From the NCBI GenBank assembly GCA_022841745.1, contig JALHQW010000027.1:28997-92996 (forward strand): 64,000 bases of DNA, written 5' to 3'. Positions 18,959 through 27,871 of this stretch are shown here, piece after piece (the stretch's first letter is position 1; the number at the start of each line of letters is the position of its first letter). The notes beneath the pieces are model-generated. The model saw only the letters and a list, made by a program, of their open reading frames with translations. It was not told the origin of the DNA and searched no databases. Source of the stretch: Saprospiraceae bacterium. Its GTDB lineage: Bacteria; Bacteroidota; Bacteroidia; Chitinophagales; Saprospiraceae. The translations under genes were made by a program, and so were the position numbers.

Positions 18959-18993
18959 ATTGGTGTAATTAAAGTGTAAAGCACAGAAAATAA

Positions 18994-19256
18994 GGTTCTT
19001 CGTGTCTTCTTGTGGGTAATTTCACTTAACATCTATCATCTTGTAACCCGCTATTTTAATGGCGGGAATTTGGCAAATACCCACCAACAACATCTTTCTT
19101 CTTTACAGAACATCAGCATTTACTATCTTTCGTCAAATGCTTGATGTTGATGTTTAGAAAAGAAGATAGATGTGCGAGAGGGAACTCATGCTCCCCTCGT
19201 TGAAACGAGGGGTTACAATATGATAGATGTTTACCCATACAAAACCACGAAGAACC
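18994..19256. mobile_element. Foldback (MITE-like) element
   Basis: The terminal arm GGTTCTTCGTG...GTGGGTAA (18994-19019) is mirrored at 19231-19256. Inside it, AACATCTATCAT (19028-19039) is mirrored exactly at 19220-19231, and further imperfect arms nest towards the centre. No coding capacity. A third copy of the outer arm lies at 63886-63911. The mobile nature is inferred. Confidence 0.5.
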
Positions 19257-19269
19257 GAAAATAATTTCA

Positions 19270-19450
19270 ATGGCTATACGATATATAGCCATTAAAATTT
19301 AATGTTGTTTTACTAGGCTACTATACTAGCTTAAATGATGCTATAATTAAATGGCATTGCCATGCCATGATTATACCTACAAGGTATGATACACCTATAA
19401 GCTTACAATGGCTTGCATATGGTAAAAGCTAGCCATTACAGGCTTCACGA
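19270..19450. repeat. Cluster of mini-palindromes
   Basis: At least four imperfect hairpins in succession, built around ATGGCTA and its inverse TAGCCAT, GGCATTGCCATGCC, and ATACCT/AGGTAT. The first and last use the same AATGGCT-AGCCATT stem. Confidence 0.5.
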
Positions 19451-19630
19451 TTCATTATATTTTCACAAACTTTGTTTTTCTTGAAAAATAAAACAGACCA
19501 TTGAACCAATAATAGGAATACCGCTCGCTTATCAAGCCCGTAGTGTTATTCTATATTCGATTATGGCTGCAATAAATTCGTTTATTTGTTTAATGTAGCA
19601 AATGCCAGCGCTTCTGTTAAACTTTAAAGC

Positions 19631-19682
19631 CGTTCTGTGAACAAAATTAGTCGTTCTGTGACCGATTCAAGCCGTTCTGTGA
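19631..19682 (+). repeat. Three CGTTCTGTGA direct repeats at exact 21-bp spacing
   Basis: Copies start at 19631, 19652 and 19673. The 21-bp phase equals two helical turns and puts all sites on one face of the DNA, as in iterons or cooperative operator arrays. Two copies are extended at the left to AAGC or CAAGC. Confidence 0.75.
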
Positions 19683-20118
19683 GCAATTTTAGTTCACTTT
19701 TTGGCATATTTACGCTTATTAAAAGACGCTTTGGATGAAAGAAAGCAGTCGCTACTCACTGTTTTTCAATGTTTTATGTGAAAAAATATGGGTTTTGTCA
19801 ATTTACTGGTAATGCTGGGCGGCAAAAATTATTTTCACAATTGCTTACGCCTCAAAGTCATTGTCTTGTGTTTAAGCTCTCCCAAAGTATGATATTGATG
19901 TGTAATCGTGGCCGCTCTTCGCATTTCAATTACTGCTGGCCTTGTGGTCACAAATATAAGACAAAACAATTCTATTTCTCAAAACTTTTTCTAAAAAAAT
20001 GCCAAAAAAAATTAATAGGTAATGAAAAAGCGTTTGATGGCAGTGTTTTGGGGCTGTAGAAAGATGGAAATTGAGCGTTCAGGATGGGTGCATTTCAAAA
20101 TTTCGCTCGTTATATTTA

Positions 20119-20189
20119 CCCCTGACCCCCTAAAGGGGAACCTAAATCCTTTCATTCGCAGGTTTAGGTTCCCCTTTAGGGGTCAGGGG
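20119..20189. repeat. 27-bp inverted repeat with CCCCTAAAGGGG core
   Basis: The left arm 20119-20146 and right arm 20163-20189 are complementary apart from one extra C. The core word also occurs at 52432-52450 inside the SNF2 gene. Confidence 0.8.
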
Positions 20190-20368
20190 TAATATGTCAG
20201 GCTGTGAAATACTAAAATACACCCTTCACGATAGTATTTTAAGCTTTTGGGGAGTCATAGCGGGATAATGGCAGTTGTGTGCATGAAAAGAGGTAGCTCG
20301 AAGTTACTTCCTAATTTTAGCTTACTCAAGCCAATAGGGTAAGAGCGTTGTATTTCGGACAGCAAGTG

Positions 20369-20398
20369 TTGGAATTACCACCAATCGCAATATATTTG
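20369..20398 (+). promoter_or_regulatory. Promoter of the Type ISP enzyme
   Basis: TTG at 20369, a 19-base spacer, and TATATTTG at 20391-20398 match the Bacteroidota consensus. The ATG lies 31 bases downstream. Confidence 0.65.
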
Positions 20399-20429
20399 CC
20401 CGGATACCAATCATAAAGCAAGAACAGCA

Positions 20430-23400
20430 ATGAACCGAAACCCATTCAGCACCATCCTCGCCAAGTACCGCCAAGATGCCAATTCCGAAAGGGACAAGGG
20501 CAACAAGTTCGAGCGGCTGATGCAGGCGTACCTCCAGACCGACAAGCAGTACGCCGATAAACTCTCCAACGTCTGGCTTTGGAACGAATTCCCCTCCAAA
20601 AACGACTTCGGTGGCAAGGACACGGGGATAGACCTTGTGGCACGTACCGTGCAGGGCGACTACTGGGCCATCCAGTGCAAATGCTTCCAAGCAGATGCCA
20701 CCATTGACAAGCCTTCGGTGGATACCTTCCTATCCACCTCAAGCCGGGAGTTTTTGTCGGTGAACCGGATGGAGACGGTCAAGTTCGCCCACCGCCTCTG
20801 GATTAGCACCACCAATAAATGGGGCCCAAACGCCGAAGAATCCATCCACAACCAGCAACCGCCGTTCAGCCGCATCAACCTCCACGACCTGGAGCAAGCC
20901 CCCGTGGATTGGGAGAAGCTGGAAGCGGGCATGTCCGGCGAAAAGGCGAGGACGAAAAAGAAAAGCCCTTTTGCCCACCAATTGACGGCCATCAACCGCA
21001 CCCACGAGCATTTCAAGACCAATGATAGGGGCAAGCTCATCATGGCCTGCGGCACGGGCAAGACCTATACTGCCCTGAAAATCGCTGAAAAAGAGACCGG
21101 AGGCCGTGGCCTCGTGCTGTTCCTCGTGCCGAGCATTGCCCTGCTGGGGCAGACCCTGCGGGAATGGAGCGCCGAGGCCGACGAGACCATCAACGCCATC
21201 TGCATCTGCTCCGATGCGGGTGTGAGCCAAAAGCGCACGAAGTTCGAGGACATGGACGGGTTTAGTGAGGTGGATTTGGCACTGCCTGCTTCTACGAATA
21301 TTGAAAATATCAAAAAGCAGTTCCTTTATCAGCAAAGTACGGAGAAGCCGGGCATGACCGTCGTGTTCAGCACCTACCAAAGCATAGAGGTGGTGGCAAA
21401 AGCACAGGCGGCGGTCCTCGGGGTTGGGCGGGACTTAGACTTTCCAGGTTTTAAAAACCTGGAAAGTCTTGCCTACTCCGCCCCCTTTGGCATCTTCGAC
21501 CTTATTATATGTGACGAAGCCCACCGCACCACGGGCGTCACCCTCAGCGGGGAGGACGAATCGGCCTTTGTGAAAGTCCACGACAACGATTTTTTGCGGA
21601 GCAAAAAGCGGCTCTACATGACGGCCACGCCCCGGCTGTTCAACGACGATACCAAGATGCGGGCGGCACAGGCCGAGGCCGTGCTTTGCAGCATGGACGA
21701 CGAGCGGGTCTATGGCGACGAGATTTACCGCATTGGCTTTGGCGAGGCGGTGGAAAAGGACCTGCTCTCCGACTACAAAGTGCTGATACTCACCCTCAGC
21801 GAAGCCGACGTGCCGACGAGTGTACAAAACATGCTCTCCGACAAAGGCAAGGAAATCAAGACCGACGATGCCGCCAAGCTCATCGGCTGCATCAATGCCC
21901 TCAGCAAACAGATACTCGGCGATGCCGGGGTGCTCAAGGAGACCGACCCCGAACCCATGCGCCGGGCCGTGGCCTTTTGTCAGAACATCGCCATATCGCA
22001 GGGCATCACCGGGGCCTTCAACGTCATCAAGGACTCGTACCCCGAAACCCTCACCGCCGAAAAGCGGGAGAGCATCGTGTCCCTGCATTCGCAGCATATA
22101 GACGGCGCCATGACCGCTCCCAAGCGGGACGAACTCATGTCGTGGCTGAAAAGCACGGACACTGAGCCGGGCGACTGCCGGGTGCTGACCAATGTGCGCT
22201 GCCTCAGCGAAGGCGTGGACGTGCCCTCGCTGGATGCCGTGATGTTCCTCAGCGCCCGCAATTCGCAGGTGGATGTGGTGCAGAGCGTGGGGCGGGTGAT
22301 GCGGAAATCGCCGGGCAAGAAGTACGGCTATATCATCATCCCCGTGGTGGTGCCGAGCGATGTGGCCGCCGAGGCTGCCCTTGCCGACAACGACCGCTAC
22401 CGGGTGGTGTGGACGGTGCTGAACGCCCTGCGTGCGCACGACGACCGTTTCAATGCCATCGTCAACAAGATAGAACTGAACAAAAAAAAGCCCGAACAAA
22501 TCGTGGTCGGGCGCATCTCCATCGGTGGGGCGAACGGGGCCGGGGACGATGGTGCAGGCACCAACGATGCCCGCACCAAGGAAGCGGCCAGCGCCACCGC
22601 CGCCGTCCGTCGGCAACTGGAAATGCAGTTCCAGGAATTGCAGGGCGTGGTATTCGCCCGGATGGTGGAGAAGGTGGGCGACCGCCGCTATTGGGAACAA
22701 TGGGCGAAGGACGTGGCACAAATCGCCGAGCGCCATGTCGAGCGCATCAAGCGGCTCATTGCCAATGAGGGCGAACACCGGGCAGCCTTTGTGGGATTCC
22801 TCCAAGGCTTGCAGCGCAACATCAACCCCGGCATCACGCAGGAGGAGGCCATTGAGATGCTGGCGCAACACCTCATCACCCGCCCCGTGTTCGATGCCCT
22901 GTTCGAGGGCTATTCCTTTGTGAAGAGCAACCCCGTCAGTGTGTCCATGCAGGCCATGCTCGACCTGCTGGAAGGGCAAAACCTCGACAAGGACGCCGAG
23001 ACCCTCCAAAAATTCTACGAATCGGTGCGCAAACGGGCCGCCGACATTGACAACGCCGAGGGCAAGCAGCGCATCATCGTGGAGCTGTACGACAAGTTCT
23101 TCAAGACCGCCTTCCCCAAGATGGTGGAACAGCTCGGCATCGTCTATACCCCCGTGGAGGTCGTGGACTTCATCATCCGCAGCGCCGATTGGCTGCTGAA
23201 AAAGGAATTCGACCGCCACCTCACCGACGAGAACATCCATATCCTCGACCCCTTCACGGGCACGGGCACCTTCATCACCCGCCTGCTGCAAAGCGGCCTG
23301 ATAGCGGAAAAGGACCTCGAACGGAAATACCTGCACGAACTGCACGCCAACGAAATCGTGCTGCTGGCCTATTATATCGCCGCCGTGAACATCGAAAACG

Positions 23401-25406
23401 CCTACCACGATGCCACGCCCGACCCGGACGACGGCATTGGGAAAGAGAAATACACGCCTTTTGATGGCATCTGCTTGACGGATACTTTCCAGCTCAGCGA
23501 ATCGGACAATATCTTCTCTGAGAAATTCCCGCAGAACTCCGAGCGGGCAATGGCGCAGAAGCAAGCGCCCCTGCGGGTGATAATCGGGAACCCGCCGTAT
23601 TCGGTGGGGCAGAAATCGGCGAATGACAATGCGCAGAATCAGGCTTATCCCAAATTGGATGGCCGCATCTCCAATACCTACGCCAAGGAAACCGAAGCCA
23701 CCAACAAGAACTCGCTTTACGACTCCTATATCAAGGCGTTCCGCTGGTCGTCCGACCGATTGGACAAGGACGGTGGCGGCATCATCGCCTTTGTGTCCAA
23801 TGGCGCATGGATTGACGGCAATGCCATGAACGGGTTCAGGAAATGCATCGAAAAGGAATTTACCAGCGTCTATATCTTCAACCTGCGGGGCAACCAGCGC
23901 ACCAGCGGCGAACTGTCCAGAAAAGAAGGCGGCAAAATATTCGGCTCCGGCTCCCGCACTCCCATTGCCATTACTTTTTTGGTGAAAAACCCGACGGCAA
24001 AGAATGAGAAGGCTCAGTTGTTCTACCATGATATTGGCGACTACCTGAACAGGGAAGAGAAATTGGACATGGTAAGGAAGTTTGGGTCGGTGGGAAATGC
24101 GGGGATGAATTGGGAGGTGTTGACGCCGGATAAGAATGGGGATTGGTTGAATCAAAGAGATGATATTTTTGAGGGGTTTATTCCACTTGGTGATAAAAAT
24201 GAAAAATCTAATAAACAGACTTATTTTGTTCCTTTCTATTCAAATGGAGTAAAAACTAATAGGGATACTTGGGTTTATAGTTTCTCTAAACAAACTGTTG
24301 CAATTAACTCAAAGCAAACCATTGATTTCTACAATGAACAAGCAGGCAATTATCAAAATTCAAAAGACAATAATGTCAATCTTTCAGTAGAGGATTTTAT
24401 TGATGCTGACCCCAAAAAGATAAGTTGGTCACGTGCTTTAAGAGAAGATTTAGGAAGAAATAAACGATACACATTCAACCAAGAAAACATCAGAAAAGCC
24501 TTATACAGGCCTTTTGTAAAATCAAACCTTTATTTCAATAAGGAAATAGTAAACGATTTGGGTAAAATCCCAATGTTGTTTCCAAATGAAAAATCAGAAA
24601 ACATACTGATTTGCGTCCCTGGAATTGGTGTTACTAAAGACTTTACAGCAACTATTACGAATATCATTCCTGACCTTGAACTCATCGGCAAAAGCCAATG
24701 CTTCCCCCTCTACTACTACGAGGAGCAAAAGCAGCAAGCGCCGACGCTGTTCGGGGAAGGGGAAGGGGAGCGTTACGTGCGGCGAGACGGCATCAGCGAT
24801 TTCATCCTCGCCCGTGCGCAGAAGGCGTATGGCAAGGTCGTGACGAAGGAGGACATTTTCTACTACGTGTATGGCTTCCTGCACCACCCCGGCTACCGCA
24901 GCCGCTTCGCCAACGACCTGAAGAAGACCCTGCCCCGCCTCCCCCTCGTGGACGAGGCAAAGGATTTCTGGGCCTTCAGCAAGGCTGGCCGTAAACTGGC
25001 GGAACTGCATTTGAACTATGAAACGCTGCCGTTTCCGGCGGGGGTCATGGTCAACGGTATGGACGTTGTAGAGACGTTGCATGCAACGTCTCTACCGGAG
25101 GCATCGTACCGGGTAGAAAAGATGCGTTTCCCCAAAAAAGGCGAGAAGGACAGCATCCTGTTCAACAGCCAAATCACCATCTCCAACATCCCCCTCGAAG
25201 CCTACGAGTACACCGTGAACGGCAAATCCGCCATCGAATGGGTGATGGAGCGGTACCAGGTCACGGTGGACAAGGAGAGCGGGATTCGGAATGACCCGAA
25301 TGATTGGGCGGGGGGGAGGTATGTTTTGGAGTTGGTGTTGCGGGTGATAGGGTTGAGTGTGGAGACGGTGAAGATTGTGGGAACGTTGCCGGAATTGACT
25401 TTTTAA
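20430..25406 (+). CDS. Type ISP restriction-modification enzyme (nuclease-helicase-methylase fusion)
   Basis: A single polypeptide of 1658 residues that should recognise, methylate, translocate on and cut DNA, as known for LlaGI and LlaBIII. Domains: an Mrr-like PD-(D/E)xK nuclease with Asp68 and Q82-C83-K84; a superfamily 2 helicase with Walker A ACGTGKT (Lys211), DEAH (362-365), MTATPRLF and QSVGRVMRKSPGKKYG; a helical coupler; an N6-adenine methylase with DPFTGTGT (940-947) and NPPY (1054-1057); and a C-terminal target recognition domain. All catalytic motifs are intact, so it is probably active. Two perfect palindromes are read in frame (21437-21469, 25068-25095). Bases about 24160-24690 are much more AT-rich than the rest, consistent with an exchanged specificity region. 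No separate specificity or methylase gene is present or needed. Confidence 0.93.
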   Translation: MNRNPFSTILAKYRQDANSERDKGNKFERLMQAYLQTDKQYADKLSNVWLWNEFPSKNDFGGKDTGIDLVARTVQGDYWAIQCKCFQADATIDKPSVDTFLSTSSREFLSVNRMETVKFAHRLWISTTNKWGPNAEESIHNQQPPFSRINLHDLEQAPVDWEKLEAGMSGEKARTKKKSPFAHQLTAINRTHEHFKTNDRGKLIMACGTGKTYTALKIAEKETGGRGLVLFLVPSIALLGQTLREWSAEADETINAICICSDAGVSQKRTKFEDMDGFSEVDLALPASTNIENIKKQFLYQQSTEKPGMTVVFSTYQSIEVVAKAQAAVLGVGRDLDFPGFKNLESLAYSAPFGIFDLIICDEAHRTTGVTLSGEDESAFVKVHDNDFLRSKKRLYMTATPRLFNDDTKMRAAQAEAVLCSMDDERVYGDEIYRIGFGEAVEKDLLSDYKVLILTLSEADVPTSVQNMLSDKGKEIKTDDAAKLIGCINALSKQILGDAGVLKETDPEPMRRAVAFCQNIAISQGITGAFNVIKDSYPETLTAEKRESIVSLHSQHIDGAMTAPKRDELMSWLKSTDTEPGDCRVLTNVRCLSEGVDVPSLDAVMFLSARNSQVDVVQSVGRVMRKSPGKKYGYIIIPVVVPSDVAAEAALADNDRYRVVWTVLNALRAHDDRFNAIVNKIELNKKKPEQIVVGRISIGGANGAGDDGAGTNDARTKEAASATAAVRRQLEMQFQELQGVVFARMVEKVGDRRYWEQWAKDVAQIAERHVERIKRLIANEGEHRAAFVGFLQGLQRNINPGITQEEAIEMLAQHLITRPVFDALFEGYSFVKSNPVSVSMQAMLDLLEGQNLDKDAETLQKFYESVRKRAADIDNAEGKQRIIVELYDKFFKTAFPKMVEQLGIVYTPVEVVDFIIRSADWLLKKEFDRHLTDENIHILDPFTGTGTFITRLLQSGLIAEKDLERKYLHELHANEIVLLAYYIAAVNIENAYHDATPDPDDGIGKEKYTPFDGICLTDTFQLSESDNIFSEKFPQNSERAMAQKQAPLRVIIGNPPYSVGQKSANDNAQNQAYPKLDGRISNTYAKETEATNKNSLYDSYIKAFRWSSDRLDKDGGGIIAFVSNGAWIDGNAMNGFRKCIEKEFTSVYIFNLRGNQRTSGELSRKEGGKIFGSGSRTPIAITFLVKNPTAKNEKAQLFYHDIGDYLNREEKLDMVRKFGSVGNAGMNWEVLTPDKNGDWLNQRDDIFEGFIPLGDKNEKSNKQTYFVPFYSNGVKTNRDTWVYSFSKQTVAINSKQTIDFYNEQAGNYQNSKDNNVNLSVEDFIDADPKKISWSRALREDLGRNKRYTFNQENIRKALYRPFVKSNLYFNKEIVNDLGKIPMLFPNEKSENILICVPGIGVTKDFTATITNIIPDLELIGKSQCFPLYYYEEQKQQAPTLFGEGEGERYVRRDGISDFILARAQKAYGKVVTKEDIFYYVYGFLHHPGYRSRFANDLKKTLPRLPLVDEAKDFWAFSKAGRKLAELHLNYETLPFPAGVMVNGMDVVETLHATSLPEASYRVEKMRFPKKGEKDSILFNSQITISNIPLEAYEYTVNGKSAIEWVMERYQVTVDKESGIRNDPNDWAGGRYVLELVLRVIGLSVETVKIVGTLPELTF
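21437..21469. repeat. 33-bp palindrome within the helicase domain
   Basis: AGACTTTCCAGGTTTT (21437-21452) is exactly mirrored at 21454-21469. It encodes DFPGFKNLESL in the helicase domain, ahead of the DEAH box. It belongs to the family seen four more times at 25600-26077. Confidence 0.9.
25068..25095. repeat. 28-bp perfect palindrome in the restriction enzyme C-terminus
   Basis: GTAGAGACGTTGCA is followed directly by its exact inverse. It encodes VETLHATSL. I recall similar GTAGAGACG palindromes from cyanobacterial genomes, but cannot verify this here. Confidence 0.9.
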
Positions 25407-25430
25407 ATCATCACTATAAAATCTAACAAC

Positions 25431-25592
25431 ATGATTAAAGTATTAAAATGTGCAATTGAAGATGTCGAAATAACCACCAATAATGCGCTTAAGGCTAATC
25501 CCTATTATCATTTTCATTCAATGATACCTTATAAAATGCCAAGTGGGGTAATTTGGGCTACGATAATTCTCAGTAATGTCCGGGTAGTTTAA
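25431..25592 (+). CDS. Small hypothetical protein
   Basis: A 53-codon frame (MIKVLKCAIEDVEITTNN start, ending NVRVV) 24 bases after the restriction enzyme stop. AT-rich, unlike most of its neighbours. It might be an accessory factor or the 5' remnant of a larger gene broken by the palindromic repeats that begin at 25600. No family recognised. Confidence 0.35.
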   Translation: MIKVLKCAIEDVEITTNNALKANPYYHFHSMIPYKMPSGVIWATIILSNVRVV

Positions 25593-25599
25593 TTACCGG

Positions 25600-25632
25600 A
25601 GACCTGTCAGGTTTTTGAAACCTGACAGGTCT
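25600..25632. repeat. 33-bp palindrome, AGACCTGTCAGG type
   Basis: AGACCTGTCAGGTTT (25600-25614) mirrors 25618-25632 around TTG. Same length and layout as the AGACTTTCCAAG palindromes nearby. Confidence 0.9.
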
Positions 25633-25680
25633 ATCCCCACACTAGCAACTGCTATTTCAAGGACTGGGAGGATGATGCGA

Positions 25681-26085
25681 AGTCCGAAAAGGCATTGGAT
25701 GCGCTGGTAGCGGCGTTGAATGCGGATAGGGGCGGCCAGGCAAGACTTTCCAAGTTTCAAAAACTTGGAAAGTCTGTCGCAAAAACTTGGAAAGTCTGTC
25801 GCAAAGGCATCGGCAACTCCCAAGTGTACCAGACTGCTGCCAAGTCCGAAAAGGCATTGGATGCGCTGGTAGCGGCGTTGAATGCGGATAGGGGCGGCCA
25901 GGCAAGACTTTCCAAGTTTTTGAAACTTGGAAAGTCTGTCGCAAAGGCATCGGCAACTCCCAAGTGTACCAGACTGCTGCCAAGTCCGAAAAGGCATTGG
26001 ATGCGCTGGTAGCGGCGCTGAATGTGGATAGGGGCGGCCAGGCAAGACTTTCCAAGTTTCAAAAACTTGGAAAGTCTGTCGCAGC
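25681..26085 (+). repeat. Tandem 140-bp units, each carrying a palindrome
   Basis: Units start at 25681, 25843 and 25983. Each contains AGACTTTCCAAGTTT with its inverse (25743-25775, 25905-25937, 26045-26077) plus flanking sequence coding KSEKALDALVAALNADRGGQ. The first unit is 22 bp longer because the right palindrome arm is partly duplicated. The three-base centre alternates CAA and TTG, as if the palindrome had flipped. Confidence 0.9.
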
Positions 26086-26103
26086 GCCTGACTGCCAGCA
26101 TTA

Positions 26104-26247
26104 CGTGGACAGTTTCCCTTCGGGAATGACAAGGGGAAGTGCCGTTCATCTCCATTCTTAGCTGGGTCATTCACCAGTGCCGAACCTACCGTAAGCGCAA
26201 CAAAGCTCGACAGCAGCCTTGTCATTCCCGAAGGGAAACTGTCCACG
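26104..26247. repeat. 31-bp inverted repeat around an 82-bp centre
   Basis: CGTGGACAGTTTCCCTTCGG (start of the 26104-26134 arm) is mirrored without mismatch at 26217-26247. The enclosed bases resemble coding remnants. Confidence 0.85.
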
Positions 26248-26540
26248 TTGTAAGGGTAACTCCAAGTTGAAGAAGGCAGGCGTAGGCTCCAAGGTATTGT
26301 CATAGGAACCATCATCCCTTTGTTTTTCTAAAGCAACAATCTTTTTCAAAAAACACCCCCAAGCCCCCCAACCTTTCCCGCAACCACCCCGTCTATGACA
26401 TTAATTTGACAATCAGCCGTCAAAAACGCCCTTAACCCATGTTGACCATTGTTTGTGTAAGAATTGGCAACCATATTTGTGAAGTATTGAGTTGTTGATT
26501 TCCCGTACAACAGCAGCTACTAAAACCCATCCCTTTCAGC

Positions 26541-27830
26541 ATGACAAACCGTTACCTCCTCTTCCCAGTTCTTGGCCTTGCAATATGCCTGTGCTGCTTG
26601 GCGTCGTGCAAAAAAGAATCCATTGACAATGGTGACAACGGCTACCCCATCCAGCTCAGCTTCGAGACCGATGGCCGCAATATTGTCCTGAACTGGACGG
26701 AAACGAAAACATCCGATTTTGAGCAGTACATCCTCGTGCGCTCCACCAATCCCATACCCGACGACCCTACGCCAAGTGCCCAGCCAATCGCCAATTTGGA
26801 CGATTATAAAACCACTAATTTCAAAGACAATTTTGTCCCATTCTCCGAGTCCATATTTTACAAGGTTTATGTAAAAATGGGTGACCGCTTCCTTTTCAGC
26901 CCTACCGTGGAGGTAAAAAACGACGTTAAGCTGCTGCCTATCCAGCCGAACAGGGTACTTTATGACACAGCGAATGACCGGGTTTTCCTGTTTGACGGCA
27001 AACTAAACACACTCTACCGCTACAATTACGAAACCGAAGAAATAGAGGATTCCCTGTTTTTTGCCAATACTTTCGACCTGCGCATGGCATTGGGCAACCA
27101 CGGCAACGGGGATGAACTTTACGTGGCAACCAACGGTAGTAGCACCAACCTTAAAATATACAACCCTGCTAATTTTGAATCCATCACCACCATGAACGTC
27201 GGCAGCATTATTTTCTCCATTGCCTCCGGCAACAATGGATTCCTCTATTTGGCGACCGATAATTGGCAGAGAAGCTTCGCCGTTTACAAGCGCTCCACCA
27301 AGCAGTTCGTCAGTGGCGATAGCGGGTTTGGCGGGTTTGGTGATAGCAATATAAAAGTGGTGTCCTCGGATGGATTCAAGGTGGTGCAAACTGCCTCCAA
27401 CCAAGTCATAAGATACGATTTGAACGCACAAGGACATATTGCCGACAATGAATTCGCATTCGTTCAAAATAGTTTTTTTGGTGTTTTACAAGATATCGCT
27501 TCCTCCGACGACCACCAATTTTTCTGCTTTGACGTAGCGGGCAATATCCTGAACAACGACTTGGATTTGGTCGGCACGCTTTCCAGCGCTGAATTCTTGT
27601 TCTTCAACGATGTTGCTTTCGCTGCTGACAACAGTCGGGTTTTTGGCATAACGAACGCTGGGGAATTTGTCGAAATAGGGTTATCCTCCTTCAATGTAGA
27701 TAAGCGGGCATCGCTCGGTTATTCCCCTTTACGAATTGACCGGGATGGCGACAAACTGCTGGTAGTAGGTTTAGTCTTCGACAATTTTGGCTTCGCAAAA
27801 ACCATCGTTGACAAACTTGATATTGAATAA
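26541..27830 (+). CDS. Lipoprotein with Fn3-like and propeller-like parts
   Basis: 429 residues. Lipoprotein signal with lipobox CLASC (Cys23). Residues about 35-130 resemble a fibronectin type III domain (IVLNWTETKTSDFEQYILVRS, IFYKVYV). The rest is a run of beta blades (RVLYDTANDRVFLFDG, RYNYETEEI, GNGDELYVATNG) as in YVTN- or WD40-type propellers. Likely a surface or periplasmic binding protein of unknown ligand. It precedes a predicted outer membrane barrel by 41 bases; the two probably form an operon. Confidence 0.75.
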   Translation: MTNRYLLFPVLGLAICLCCLASCKKESIDNGDNGYPIQLSFETDGRNIVLNWTETKTSDFEQYILVRSTNPIPDDPTPSAQPIANLDDYKTTNFKDNFVPFSESIFYKVYVKMGDRFLFSPTVEVKNDVKLLPIQPNRVLYDTANDRVFLFDGKLNTLYRYNYETEEIEDSLFFANTFDLRMALGNHGNGDELYVATNGSSTNLKIYNPANFESITTMNVGSIIFSIASGNNGFLYLATDNWQRSFAVYKRSTKQFVSGDSGFGGFGDSNIKVVSSDGFKVVQTASNQVIRYDLNAQGHIADNEFAFVQNSFFGVLQDIASSDDHQFFCFDVAGNILNNDLDLVGTLSSAEFLFFNDVAFAADNSRVFGITNAGEFVEIGLSSFNVDKRASLGYSPLRIDRDGDKLLVVGLVFDNFGFAKTIVDKLDIE

Positions 27831-27871
27831 CCCATTTTTGCTCAACACCCATGCAATCAGCCAATAGCAAT

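Larger units (their letters stand above)
18959..20429. other. 1.5-kb AT-rich gene-free block upstream of the restriction enzyme
   Basis: No gene supported; the 96-codon frame at 19769-20059 has no family features. In order it contains the foldback element (18994-19256), a cluster of mini-palindromes (19270-19450), three phased direct repeats (19631-19682), an inverted repeat (20119-20189) and the promoter of the restriction enzyme (20369-20398). Confidence 0.6.
25593..26540. other. Repeat-filled stretch with decayed coding remnants
   Basis: No intact gene. It holds the palindrome at 25600, three tandem copies of a 140-bp unit, and an inverted repeat. A plus-strand frame gives NCYFKDWEDDAKSEKALDAL and repeats KSEKALDALVAALN in each unit. 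A minus-strand frame at 26349 starts MKKIVALEKQRDDGSYDNTL and is soon interrupted. Both look like fragments of lost genes. Confidence 0.55.

Noticed and set aside
18994..19256. Insertion sequence
   Set aside because: No transposase frame and no target duplication seen; only a foldback arrangement can be claimed.
19769..20059. Open frame of 96 codons
   Set aside because: Lies in AT-rich, hairpin-filled DNA, has no recognisable domain or promoter, and an odd Cys/Phe/Lys-rich composition.
21435..24155. Open frame of 906 codons on the minus strand
   Set aside because: Antisense shadow of the Type ISP gene; no domain, and the sense frame has all catalytic motifs.
25593..26349. Overlapping open frames on both strands in the tandem palindrome region
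   Set aside because: They are translations of the repeat units in different frames (SKFQKLGKSV, FQVFETWKVL). At most they represent fragments of a decayed gene.
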